A stretch of DNA of 63,971 nt, taken from contig JAFXXD010000040.1 of NCBI GenBank assembly GCA_017542475.1, positions 1 to 63,971 of the forward strand. Reading direction: 5' to 3'. Position numbers and translations under genes: made by a program. Origin of the DNA: Ruminococcus sp. (GTDB lineage Bacteria; Bacillota; Clostridia; Oscillospirales; Ruminococcaceae). The notes under the pieces were generated by a model, which searched no databases, was not told where the DNA came from, and was given only the letters and a program-made list of their open reading frames with translations. Shown in pieces: positions 8,764 through 16,547 of the stretch; position 1 is the first letter of the stretch; every line of letters begins with the position of its first letter.

Positions 8764-9033
8764 GCTCCTCCCTACGAAAAGCACATGAGCCTTGACTCCG
8801 TGCGGCAGCTTCAGGCGATGAACGCCATAATGAAGGAGCAGTTCGCGGCGTATCCTGTCGATACGGCAACGTTGCTCGGTATCGCAGGCGGAAACGGTCT
8901 TGAACACCTCAGCCCCGACAAGTTCCGCAAGGTCCGCGGCGTGGACATAAACGGGGACTACCTCCGTGCAGTCTCTCAGTGATATACCGAGCTTTCGAGC
9001 GTGCTCGAGTGCCTGCAAATCGATCTGATAATG
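8764..9033 (+). pseudogene. Truncated SAM-dependent methyltransferase
   Basis: The frame reads APPYEKHMSLDSVRQLQAMN, then a class-I SAM-binding motif LLGIAGGNGLEHL and acidic-loop VRGVDINGDYL. An in-frame TGA at 8980-8982 interrupts ...LRAVSQ-stop-YTELSSVLECLQIDL, and nothing resembling the C-terminal half follows. There is no good start or RBS. So both ends are lost and the gene is dead. It sits between the att-like scar and the XRE regulator. Confidence 0.7.
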
Positions 9034-9068
9034 AAAAAAACCGCCTTGCAAATTGCACGGCGGGTTTC
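9034..9068 (-). terminator. Intrinsic terminator of the XRE regulator gene
   Basis: Minus strand: ACCCGCC, inner TGCAATTTGCA loop, GGCGGT, then a run of seven Ts (9034-9040). Confidence 0.75.
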
Positions 9069-9084
9069 GTTATATTCACTTTGA

Positions 9085-9107
9085 AATTGTGCTATAATAG
9101 CACAATT
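9085..9107. promoter_or_regulatory. Perfect 23-bp palindrome over the end of the XRE gene
   Basis: Half-sites AATTGTGCTAT and ATAGCACAATT separated by one A. No T-run follows on either strand, so a protein-binding site is more likely than a terminator; the adjacent XRE regulator is the obvious candidate (inference). Confidence 0.4.
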
Positions 9108-9426
9108 ATTTCTCTGTGTCCTTTGGCTTCTTGGGACGATTCACGCGCGGCATCGGGATAACCCCCTTACGTTTGGGCTCGCGTTTCGGAGGCTCGGGGA
9201 TAAGGAGGTCAAACAGGTTTTCGAGCTCCAACGCCTTTAGAAGCTTTATGAGATTCAGCAGACCGATATCATACCCGTTCTCGAAGCGGGTAATAGTCCC
9301 GACCGAGACCGTCGATTTCTCCGCGAGCTCCGCCGCCGTTATGCCATAGCTTATACGGTACTGCTTAAAGCGCGAGGAGAGCTCCTCAGATATGACCCTT
9401 TCCTGCATACCTCTGTTTATCCTCAT
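9106..9426 (-). CDS. XRE-family (Cro/CI-type HTH) transcriptional regulator
   Basis: 106 residues. The helix-turn-helix spans about residues 14-70: FKQYRISYGITAAELAEKST then VGTITRFENG, followed by the stabilising helix region LLNLIKLLKALELENLFDLL. The last 30 residues are proline/arginine/lysine-rich (PEPPKREPKRKG) and probably disordered. Start ATG 9426 has AGAAGGAGAT upstream. It resembles lone HipB-like antitoxin/regulator proteins found on mobile islands, but no toxin partner is visible; its neighbours are a dead methyltransferase and a TnpV gene. Confidence 0.85.
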   Translation of the reverse strand: MRINRGMQERVISEELSSRFKQYRISYGITAAELAEKSTVSVGTITRFENGYDIGLLNLIKLLKALELENLFDLLIPEPPKREPKRKGVIPMPRVNRPKKPKDTEK

Positions 9427-9752
9427 TGACCTATCTCCTTCTGCAATAATCTACATATATTATACACGATCTCAGAGCACAAATCAACCCACATAAAAAC
9501 AAAATAAAAGTTCTATTTGTTAGTATATATTAACAATATTGAATAGTACAGTTTTTGTAAGCTATAAAAATATTCCCGAGTTTTAGGTGTATTTTCATAT
9601 TTTTCAAATTCCAAGAAAAATAAAATCGACTATTGACAAATTCGCTTTAAAGTGTTAAAATATTTGTAACAAGGATAATCAGAAACAAAATGTTATTTTG
9701 TTGTTCACAGCACTATTCTTGTCAACACACGCACACGAAAGGAATGTCAATT
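9427..9752. other. AT-rich divergent intergenic region
   Basis: About 325 bp between the XRE regulator and tnpV. It contains the tnpV promoter (9633-9661); no other gene seen. Confidence 0.5.
9633..9661 (+). promoter_or_regulatory. Promoter upstream of tnpV
   Basis: TTGACA (9633-9638), 17-bp spacer, TAAAAT (9656-9661). Confidence 0.65.
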
Positions 9753-10046
9753 ATGGAGAAAAACAATAATATTGGAAAGTACGGTCGTATGAGAGAGCTG
9801 TTCCTCAAATACAACGCTCCCAAGACCTACAGGGAGATGAAAAAGAGCAAGGAACTTATCCCCTATCTTCAGAACGTCGATACGATAGCCGCCGAAATGG
9901 AAGAAGACCTCGCACAGAGAATGGCGCGAGCCGACGGTCTGACCGAGGAGATTAAGGAGACCGACCCGCAGAAATGGATTGGTCTGATGAACAACTACCG
10001 TATGTGCGCCCGCGAGATTGTCATCAAGGACATAATTGAAGTTTGA
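9753..10046 (+). CDS. TnpV-family transposon protein
   Basis: 97 residues from ATG 9753, preferred over upstream ATGs because AAAGGA lies 9 bp before it. The sequence GRMRELFLKYNAPKTYREMK, the conserved EIKETDPQKWIGLMNNYRM and EIVIKDII fit the small TnpV proteins carried by clostridial transposons and conjugative elements. TnpV is associated with serine-recombinase transposons such as Tn4451, where its role is not settled. No recombinase is left here. Its last 11 bp overlap the start of the truncated permease-kinase gene, so the TnpV element's end probably marks a deletion/insertion junction. Confidence 0.75.
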   Translation: MEKNNNIGKYGRMRELFLKYNAPKTYREMKKSKELIPYLQNVDTIAAEMEEDLAQRMARADGLTEEIKETDPQKWIGLMNNYRMCAREIVIKDIIEV

Positions 10047-11964
10047 CGCCGCAAAGGCGATAATGGGACAGGCAGGACTTATCATCATCGGCATTACAGC
10101 GCTTGCGGGCGTGCTGACGGGTATTATCGGAGGCTACCGCGCCTCTATCCGTATCCTCACCACTATGGCAGAGGACAAGATACTCTCCGAACGTTTTTCA
10201 AAGATAGGCAACAGCATAGTATTTGTAATGCTCATCTCGGTATCGCTCGCACTGTTCGGCAGGAACACCCTGAACTGGTTCGTTGACCTTACCTCGTTCG
10301 GCGCTATAGTCGGCTTCGGCTATACCTCGGCAGCAGCCTACAAGCTTGCAAAGACCGAGAGCAAAAAAACAACAGTGATAACGGGAGCGATAGGCACGGT
10401 GATATCCGTGCTGTTCATCATCGTCCAGCTCGTACCGCGGCTCACAGCTATGGAGGCAATGGGCGGACAGGCTTTCCTGCTGCTGTCCTTCTGGTGTCTG
10501 ACGGGCTTCATCTTCTACTGGCGCACCGTCACCAAGGGCAGTCTGACCGAATACAGCGGTATGTCCGCATCGGGCGTGGTGCTGTTCGCACTGATAGTCT
10601 ACTCCGCATTTATGTGGCTGGCAAAGACTATAGCTGCAAAGGAGAGCATCGACGATGTTCGTTCCGCACTCGTTTACGGCGGAGTGGTACTGCTTCTGGT
10701 CATTTTTACCGGACTTGTCGTAATGCTCCACGTGCAGAATCTTGTCCGCAGGAAGCACGAGGCTTCCGAGCGCGAAAAGATACGAGCAATGGAGAGCGAC
10801 CTTGCAAGGAGCCAGTTCCTGTTCAATATGTCCCACGACATACGCACGCCGATGAATGCAATCGTCGGCTACACCGAGCTCGCGATGAAGCCGCCTGCCT
10901 CCGACGAGCTGCATGACTACCTCGTCAAGATAGAGCGCTCGAACCAGCAGCTTCTGACGCTGATAAACGATATCCTCGAAATGAGCCGTATCGAAAGCGG
11001 CAATGTGGAGCTTGAATACGCTCCCGCCGACCTCACGCGCATTTTCGCGGGTATCGAGGAGCTTTTCTCCGAGCAGATGAAGCAGAAGGAGCAGGAGTTC
11101 GCGGTGCATTTCTCGCAGATAAGCGACCGCTGTGTATGGTGCGACGAAAAGAACCTCACCCGCGTTATCGTCAGCCTGCTCAGCAACGCACACAAATTCA
11201 CTCCCGAGGGCGGCAGCGTGTCCGCTTCGATAGCCCAGACATCAGGCGGAAACGGCTACGGCACATACGAGATAAGGGTACGCGACAACGGTATCGGTAT
11301 GTCGAAGGAGTTCGCCGCGAAGATGTTCACGCCGTTCGAGCGTGAGCGCACCTCTACCGCCAGCGGCGTTGAGGGAACGGGTCTGGGACTGCCGATCTCC
11401 AAAAGCATCATAGACCTTATGGGCGGCACGATAGACGTGTATACAGCTCCCGAAAACGGCACGGAGATCGTGCTTGTGCTGAAGTTCAGGCTTGCAGACG
11501 AGAGTGAACTGCCGCAGAATGAACCGAAGCAGGAAACAGTCGGACAGTCAGTGGACTTCTCCGCAAAGCGCCTGCTGATAGTCGAGGACAACGCTGTCAA
11601 TATGGATATAGCGAAAATGATACTCACGCAGGCTGGCTTCACGGTCGAGACTGCCGAAAACGGACAGCTCGGCGTGGATATGGTGAAGGCTTCTCCCGAC
11701 GGCTACTACGACGCGATCCTGATGGATATTCAGATGCCCGTTATGGACGGACTCACCGCCACAAGAACGATCAGGGCGCTTGAAAACAAGGCTCACGCGG
11801 ATATCCCTGTCCTCGCGATGACGGCAAACGCCTTCAAGGAGGACGAGGAAAAAGCTAAGGAAGCAGGAATGCAGGCGCATATCGCAAAGCCGATAGATGT
11901 TGACAGGCTGCTCAGTACGCTGGCAAGGGTACTGTCGGAGCATGAAAAGGGCTCGGGCTCGTGA
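10036..11964 (+). CDS. APC-type permease fused to hybrid histidine kinase, missing its N-terminal half
   Basis: 642 residues from TTG 10036; a TAA stands immediately upstream. The first 235 residues hold about seven membrane segments that match the second half of amino-acid permeases of the APC superfamily (AKAIMGQAGLIIIGITALAG then VLTGIIGGYRAS, later NTLNWFVDLTSFGAIVGFGY). The first five to six helices of that fold are absent. After a coiled linker come HisKA (MSHDIRTPMNA, about 265), HATPase (LLSNAHKFTPEGG, RDNGIGMS, GTGLGLPISK) and a receiver (LLIVEDNAVNMDIA...ILMDIQMPVMDG). The kinase part is intact. Expression may depend on coupling to tnpV. In intact relatives the permease half presumably senses or transports an amino acid; here it is likely non-functional. 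Confidence 0.8.
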   Translation: MKFDAAKAIMGQAGLIIIGITALAGVLTGIIGGYRASIRILTTMAEDKILSERFSKIGNSIVFVMLISVSLALFGRNTLNWFVDLTSFGAIVGFGYTSAAAYKLAKTESKKTTVITGAIGTVISVLFIIVQLVPRLTAMEAMGGQAFLLLSFWCLTGFIFYWRTVTKGSLTEYSGMSASGVVLFALIVYSAFMWLAKTIAAKESIDDVRSALVYGGVVLLLVIFTGLVVMLHVQNLVRRKHEASEREKIRAMESDLARSQFLFNMSHDIRTPMNAIVGYTELAMKPPASDELHDYLVKIERSNQQLLTLINDILEMSRIESGNVELEYAPADLTRIFAGIEELFSEQMKQKEQEFAVHFSQISDRCVWCDEKNLTRVIVSLLSNAHKFTPEGGSVSASIAQTSGGNGYGTYEIRVRDNGIGMSKEFAAKMFTPFERERTSTASGVEGTGLGLPISKSIIDLMGGTIDVYTAPENGTEIVLVLKFRLADESELPQNEPKQETVGQSVDFSAKRLLIVEDNAVNMDIAKMILTQAGFTVETAENGQLGVDMVKASPDGYYDAILMDIQMPVMDGLTATRTIRALENKAHADIPVLAMTANAFKEDEEKAKEAGMQAHIAKPIDVDRLLSTLARVLSEHEKGSGS

Positions 11965-12202
11965 ATGAAGGAGCCCCATAAACTCCCTTCCCAAAGCTTC
12001 AATTTTAATTTTTTGCCCCATAGGGTACTCCGAGAACGGAAGGATTTTCGCCTTGTCGTTCTGTCGGGAGCACACTATGGGGCAAAATTTTGGACTAAAG
12101 TCTCCGGAAAACGTTCTTTCCCTGCGGGTTCACATAATACTGCTATATAAGCATCACGGTCACGAAGGATGGCTTTATTTTTGGAAAAATTCGGGAAAAG
12201 TA
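11965..12202. other. Intergenic region with a long imperfect hairpin
   Basis: Between the kinase and the radical SAM gene. Apart from the hairpin at 12007-12091 and the promoter at 12203 I see nothing; frames reaching back into it from the radical SAM gene lack an RBS. Confidence 0.5.
12007..12091. repeat. 85-bp imperfect inverted repeat (large hairpin)
   Basis: TTTTGCCCCATAG (12011-12023) pairs with CTATGGGGCAAAA (12075-12087); the stem continues inward with ACTCCGA/GAACG against CGTTC/TCGGGAG. It could be the terminator of the kinase gene, a MITE, or a structured RNA. Confidence 0.65.
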
Positions 12203-12231
12203 TTGATTTTTCCACTCACATATAGTATAAT
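12203..12231 (+). promoter_or_regulatory. Promoter of the radical SAM/dockerin operon
   Basis: TTGATT (12203-12208), 17-bp spacer, TATAAT (12226-12231), 41 bp before the GTG start. Confidence 0.75.
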
Positions 12232-12271
12232 GTTAGTATGGGTAATATTACACAAAAAGCGTGGTGATACC

Positions 12272-13252
12272 GTGGACTATACTATCAGCCTCACAAACAA
12301 ATGCAACCTTAAATGCAGCTACTGCTATGAACGGCACCTCAACACGGAATACGGCAGCCTCAGCGACGAAACGCGCAACAAAATAGCGGACTACATCAAC
12401 GCCCGCGGCGACGCCGACACGGTATACCTCTTCGGCGGCGAGCCGCTGCTGTACAAGGATAACGTGAAGTATTACTGCACGACCGTAAAGGCAAACCGCT
12501 TCGTCATCACGACAAACGGCACCCTCCTCGACGAGGGGTTCATCAAATGGTGCGCCGACAGGAAAAACATCATCATCAATATGTCGCACGACGGCATAAA
12601 ATGTACCGAGCGCGGCGCAGATGTTGCGGTGCTCGACGCGAATCTGAAAATACTGCTGAAATATCAGCCGCGCACACTCGTGCAGCTCGTCTACACGGAG
12701 GAGACTCTCCCCGACCTGTACGACAACATAATGTACCTGAAGGGGCTCGGTGTGCAGAAGGTGTCGGCTGTGCTGGACTCCTTCCTCGTCCCGGCCGATA
12801 TCGACAGCTTCGGGGATATGCTGCGGGAGCAGTGGGAAAAGGTCGCGGCGATACCCGACCTCTTCGTGTTCGAACTCGAATCGAAGAAGAACAGCATAAG
12901 GAAGAATGAGCACCCGCTATGCGAGATATGCAAAAAGAAGGTGTTCATCAACTGGGACGGCAGCTTTTACCCGTGCGTGCAGTTCCAGAACCGCGCGGAG
13001 TTCCGCTGCGGCGACATATTCACGGGTATGGAAGCCGAAAAGGCGCGGCAGGCTCACCCCGACTACCCGATACGCTCGGAGCGGTGCGACGGCTGCGAGA
13101 TAGCCGAATACTGCCGCAACTCCTGCGCGTGCAGGAAAATGGCTACGACAGGCACGCTGAGAGACATCTCGGACGCGGCTTGTATGGAGGAGCAGGTGCA
13201 TATCCTTACTGCACTTGAAATATTAGCAAAGGAAAGAGGTAAGAAATTATGA
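12272..13252 (+). CDS. Radical SAM/SPASM enzyme, candidate peptide maturase
   Basis: 326 residues from GTG 12272; upstream frame extension reads through the promoter, so GTG is preferred. The [4Fe-4S]/SAM site is CNLKCSYC (C11, C15, C18), followed by LFGGEPLLY (GGE motif). The C-terminal SPASM part has CEICKKK, PCVQF, CGD and a CDGC...CRNSCACR cluster, enough Cys for auxiliary Fe-S clusters. This architecture is that of RiPP maturases and anaerobic sulfatase-maturase relatives. Its stop overlaps the start of the next gene by ATGA, and that gene encodes a secreted Thr-rich repeat protein, so that protein is the probable substrate (inference). No transporter/protease gene is attached; the target has its own Sec signal. 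Confidence 0.85.
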   Translation: MDYTISLTNKCNLKCSYCYERHLNTEYGSLSDETRNKIADYINARGDADTVYLFGGEPLLYKDNVKYYCTTVKANRFVITTNGTLLDEGFIKWCADRKNIIINMSHDGIKCTERGADVAVLDANLKILLKYQPRTLVQLVYTEETLPDLYDNIMYLKGLGVQKVSAVLDSFLVPADIDSFGDMLREQWEKVAAIPDLFVFELESKKNSIRKNEHPLCEICKKKVFINWDGSFYPCVQFQNRAEFRCGDIFTGMEAEKARQAHPDYPIRSERCDGCEIAEYCRNSCACRKMATTGTLRDISDAACMEEQVHILTALEILAKERGKKL

Positions 13253-13989
13253 GAAAATTTACTAAAGAAATTGCAGCACTATTAGCCACAGCCGCAGTCA
13301 GCGCCTCTGCGGGAGCAGCCACAGCTTCCTCGGCAGAGGAGGTGACCCGCACGGAAGGCGTGGCTATAAATCCCGAAGTGACCGCGCCCGTTACCACCGC
13401 ATATGACCCTTCATGGGACGAAGAGCCCACCTTCTCGGAGGGCACATTCGAGGCTACGACTACGACCACCACAGGCACATATCTGATGGGCACACAGGTC
13501 TACAACAACACCACCACTACCACCACCACTACCGCAACTGAATGGGAGGATACTCCTCTCGCAGGCGATATTATCGAGACAACTCCCAATGAAGACGATG
13601 AGACCTACTGGGCAGGCGTTGATATGCCCGTAACAACGACCACAGCATTCGACGACTGGGGCACGTCTATGATAGGCACTCAGGTCGAGACCACCACCAC
13701 TACCACCTGCACCGACGATACATGGTTCGCGGGCGGGATAATGGATATTCACAGCGGCAGAGGCGATGCCAACCTCGACGGCAAGCTCTCGGTTGCGGAC
13801 TCCGTCACCATATTGCAATACATCGGCAACAACGACAAGTACGCTATCAGCGAGGAGCAGCGCGAAAGTGCTGACTGCTACAATCCCGGCGACGGACTCA
13901 CAGCAATGGACGCGCTGACTATCCAGCAGGTCGATGCAGGCGTGCTCAGTCAGGACGACCTTCCCGTATATCCCCAATCAGACAACTGA
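13249..13989 (+). CDS. Secreted Thr-rich repeat protein with C-terminal dockerin; candidate radical SAM substrate
   Basis: 246 residues. A signal peptide (1 to about 28) is followed by a low-complexity region in which poly-Thr tracts alternate with short aromatic/Gly motifs: YLMGTQV (78-84), PLAGDII (103-109), YWAGVDM (120-126), SMIGTQV (140-146), WFAGGIM (159-165). The C-terminus is a type-I dockerin: first calcium loop GDANLDGKLSVAD, second, less canonical, NPGDGLTAMDAL. Dockerins bind cohesins on cellulosome scaffoldins or cell surfaces. Translation is coupled to the radical SAM gene (ATGA overlap). Repeated small motifs beside a maturase are typical of multi-core modified peptides, but attachment to a dockerin would be unusual. 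No enzyme domain is visible. Confidence 0.8.
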   Translation: MRKFTKEIAALLATAAVSASAGAATASSAEEVTRTEGVAINPEVTAPVTTAYDPSWDEEPTFSEGTFEATTTTTTGTYLMGTQVYNNTTTTTTTTATEWEDTPLAGDIIETTPNEDDETYWAGVDMPVTTTTAFDDWGTSMIGTQVETTTTTTCTDDTWFAGGIMDIHSGRGDANLDGKLSVADSVTILQYIGNNDKYAISEEQRESADCYNPGDGLTAMDALTIQQVDAGVLSQDDLPVYPQSDN

Positions 13990-14030
13990 TATCGCCGCCC
14001 CTTCCACAACAGAACGGACGTGAACAATAA

Positions 14031-15110
14031 ATGACAATAGCTGATTACCTGTCCGAGCACTGGGGCTTACTGGTCGTGCTGGCGGGTATGGCGATACTTC
14101 TGTATTCCGACAAGCAGCTTGACAGGCGAATGGTATGGCAGATAATCCTCACGAACATAATGCAATTCGTGTATTCCGTATTCTGCTACACCGAGACCTA
14201 CCTCGGCAATCAGGCTGAATACAGCATAATGCGTGCTGTGCTCAGCGCCGCGAACTACTCGCTCATTGCATTCATACTTGTGAGCATTATTATGATAATG
14301 TTCCCGAACGAGAGGAAGCTGCTTTACATACCCGCAGTGATAAACGCGGTGCTGTGCTTCATCTCGGTACCGACGGGCATAGTCTTCTACTTCACAGATG
14401 ACAACCACTTCCAGCGCGGAACGCTCGGCTATCTCCCGTATTTCGTCACGGGACTGTACATATTCTACCTTATCGTATGCATATTCCGCACCCGCAGATA
14501 TCAGATAGAGGACTACATCATACTGATATTCCTCTCGCTGACGGCTCTGCTGTGTATGATAATGCCGCTCGAGCTGCAAAGCTTCTCCGACCACTGGTTC
14601 AACATCACCATTGCTACGGACGTGCTTATCTACTACGTGTTCCTGCTCCAGCAGTTCACGAAGCGCGACCCGCTGACGAAGCTTCTGAACCGTCAGAGCT
14701 ACTACTCCGACACCGAGAAGTACGCAGGCAGCATAACAGCGCTGGTTGCGATGGATATGGACGGCTTGAAGGAAATAAACGACAGCGACGGACACCTTGC
14801 AGGTGATACGGCTCTGAAAACTCTTGCCGACTGCTTCAGCAAGTCAGCTCAGCGCGGACAGCGCGTGTACCGTATCGGCGGCGACGAGTACATCATACTT
14901 TGTATAGGCTCGTCCGAGGCAGACGTGCAGGCGCTGACGGCACGCATAAGGGAGAGAGTGGCAAAGACCGAGTATACCTGCTCTGTCGGCTACGCGATGA
15001 ACACGGACAAGAGCACCGCGGACGTCCTCTACAACCGCGCTGACAAGATGCTGTACGAGGAAAAGCAGCAGTTCTACGAGCGCACAGGAAAGCTCCGCCA
15101 CAAACGATGA
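14031..15110 (+). CDS. Membrane diguanylate cyclase (GGDEF protein)
   Basis: 359 residues. Six or seven N-terminal membrane helices (about 13-205) form the sensor, followed directly by a GGDEF domain (KRDPLTKLLNRQSYY, MDMDGLKEINDSDGH, RIGGDEYIILC). The active-site loop is GGDEY, a conservative change compatible with c-di-GMP synthesis. The usual RxxD inhibitory site is not evident. It lies 41 bp after the dockerin gene in the same direction, followed by a terminator, so it is probably the third gene of the radical SAM operon. Role in that operon is unknown. Confidence 0.88.
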   Translation: MTIADYLSEHWGLLVVLAGMAILLYSDKQLDRRMVWQIILTNIMQFVYSVFCYTETYLGNQAEYSIMRAVLSAANYSLIAFILVSIIMIMFPNERKLLYIPAVINAVLCFISVPTGIVFYFTDDNHFQRGTLGYLPYFVTGLYIFYLIVCIFRTRRYQIEDYIILIFLSLTALLCMIMPLELQSFSDHWFNITIATDVLIYYVFLLQQFTKRDPLTKLLNRQSYYSDTEKYAGSITALVAMDMDGLKEINDSDGHLAGDTALKTLADCFSKSAQRGQRVYRIGGDEYIILCIGSSEADVQALTARIRERVAKTEYTCSVGYAMNTDKSTADVLYNRADKMLYEEKQQFYERTGKLRHKR

Positions 15111-15112
15111 AA

Positions 15113-15147
15113 AAAGCCATAGAGATGATTCTCTATGGCTTTCATTT
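15113..15147 (+). terminator. Intrinsic terminator of the radical SAM/dockerin/GGDEF operon
   Basis: AAAGCCATAGAGA, loop TGAT, TCTCTATGGCTTT then CATTTTT, starting 3 bp after the stop. Confidence 0.9.
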
Positions 15148-15149
15148 TT

Positions 15150-15175
15150 GTAGGGGACGGCGTCCTCGACGTCCC
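15150..15175 (+). repeat. REP element (archetype GTAGGGGACGGCGTCC...)
   Basis: A 26-bp copy of the dispersed palindromic sequence found at least eight times in this window, here between two converging genes. Confidence 0.8.
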
Positions 15176-15239
15176 GCCAATATACGCACAGATTAATGAC
15201 AACTCGCTGTATGCGAAACAACAATTCCGAATTCCGAAT

Positions 15240-16439
15240 TCATTTCCCCGTTTCTCTCTTTATCCTGAAATCAACGGAGCGCTTGAGGTATTCGAGGTAC
15301 TCCTCATCGCGGCACATCGCCTTGCCGATATCGTCCGAGAGCTTGGCGACGGGTCTGCCGTTGACGTACTGGAGCTTGATAACGATATTGAGCGCCTGCT
15401 CCTCGGTATCGTTCGAGCAGAACGTACCGATACCGAAAGACACCTTCGACTTGTCACAGAAGTATTCGTGGAGCTTCTGCGCTCTGTCGAAGTCGAGGCT
15501 GTCGCTGAACAGCAGGAGCTTTGTCTTGGGGTCAACTCCGAAGCTCTTGTAATGCGCGATTATCTTGTCGCCCCACGCGTAGGGGTCACCGCTGTCGTGG
15601 CGGACGCCCGTATAGTTGTTGACCATCGAGCGGTTGAAATCGAGCAGGAAGAGGTCGGTAGTGACGGTATCGGTCAGCGCCGTACCGTTGTCGCCGTCGT
15701 ACTCGTCGTACCAGTCCTTCATCGCGTAGTGGTTGGTATAGGCGAGCGGAATGGAGTCGATACCCTGATACATCTGCACGAACTCATGCGCATATGTGCC
15801 GATAGGCGTTACGTTATACTTCATCGCGAGGTACACATTCGACGTACCCACGCACTTGTCGGTCTCGGTGACGAGGCGCTTCACAACAACGTCCTCCCAC
15901 TCGCGCGAGAGCCTTCTTCGGCAGCCGAACTCCGCGAATTTGAAGGTGTAGGTGCCGTCATTGAGAGCCTTTATCTTGGCGTCGAGACGCTCCTCCGCGG
16001 ACTTCCTCAGCCTGTCGTAGTCGAACTTCATACGGAAGTAGACCTCGTTTACTATCTCAAGCAGGTAAATCTCGAACTGCATAGCCGAGAAGAGCGGACC
16101 GTCCACGACTATCCTCAGCTGACCGTCCCCGTCGAGCTCCGCGATGACGTAGTCGCGTATAGGACGCCACAGCCGCAGGAATTCGACATAGTCGTCCTTG
16201 ATGAAGCGTATCGAGCGGAGGTAATCGAGCTCCTCCTTCTTGAAGCTGAGCGAGCAGAGGTGGTCTATCTGCTCGTTTATCTCCTGCACCATTTCGGGAG
16301 TAAAAACGATGTCCTTATTGCGGCACTTGAAGAAATACTGACCGCAGAGGTCGGTGTGCTTGTGGAAGATGACCTGATCCATATTGAACTTATAGAGGTC
16401 TGTATCGAGCAGCGATACAACTATCGGTTGGAGCTTCAT
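15240..16439 (-). CDS. pncB: Nicotinate phosphoribosyltransferase
   Basis: 399 residues from ATG 16439, chosen because AGGAAG stands 8 bp upstream; a longer frame reaches 16475. The enzyme makes nicotinate mononucleotide from nicotinate and PRPP in the Preiss-Handler NAD salvage route. Visible family signatures are SLLDTDLYKFNMDQVIF at the N-terminus, the substrate-loop EFGCRRRLSREWEDVV, and HDSGDPYAWGDKIIAHY with LLFSDSLDFDRA near the PRPP site. Length is normal. It stands alone between two terminators. Confidence 0.95.
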   Translation of the reverse strand: MKLQPIVVSLLDTDLYKFNMDQVIFHKHTDLCGQYFFKCRNKDIVFTPEMVQEINEQIDHLCSLSFKKEELDYLRSIRFIKDDYVEFLRLWRPIRDYVIAELDGDGQLRIVVDGPLFSAMQFEIYLLEIVNEVYFRMKFDYDRLRKSAEERLDAKIKALNDGTYTFKFAEFGCRRRLSREWEDVVVKRLVTETDKCVGTSNVYLAMKYNVTPIGTYAHEFVQMYQGIDSIPLAYTNHYAMKDWYDEYDGDNGTALTDTVTTDLFLLDFNRSMVNNYTGVRHDSGDPYAWGDKIIAHYKSFGVDPKTKLLLFSDSLDFDRAQKLHEYFCDKSKVSFGIGTFCSNDTEEQALNIVIKLQYVNGRPVAKLSDDIGKAMCRDEEYLEYLKRSVDFRIKRETGK

Positions 16440-16517
16440 AGCAATGCTTCCTTTCTGTCGGTGATGATGTAACAATTATATCCCAAAAGCCCCGATTTGT
16501 CAACCGAAGTCCCAGCG

Positions 16518-16543
16518 AAAAAGAGCTCCGAGGAGCTCTTTTT
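16518..16543 (-). terminator. Intrinsic terminator of the kinase-acetyltransferase gene
   Basis: AAAAAGAGCTCC/GGAGCTCTTTTT perfect 12-bp stem with a 2-base centre just after the stop; can work in both directions. Confidence 0.85.
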
Positions 16544-16547
16544 GCTG

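Noticed and set aside
12053-12271. N-terminal extension of the radical SAM protein from 12053
   Set aside because: It would read across the hairpin and promoter and lacks an RBS; the conserved Cys motif starts ten residues after GTG 12272.
15150-15240. Coding start of a plus-strand gene over pncB
   Set aside because: The frame is REP sequence plus antisense pncB.
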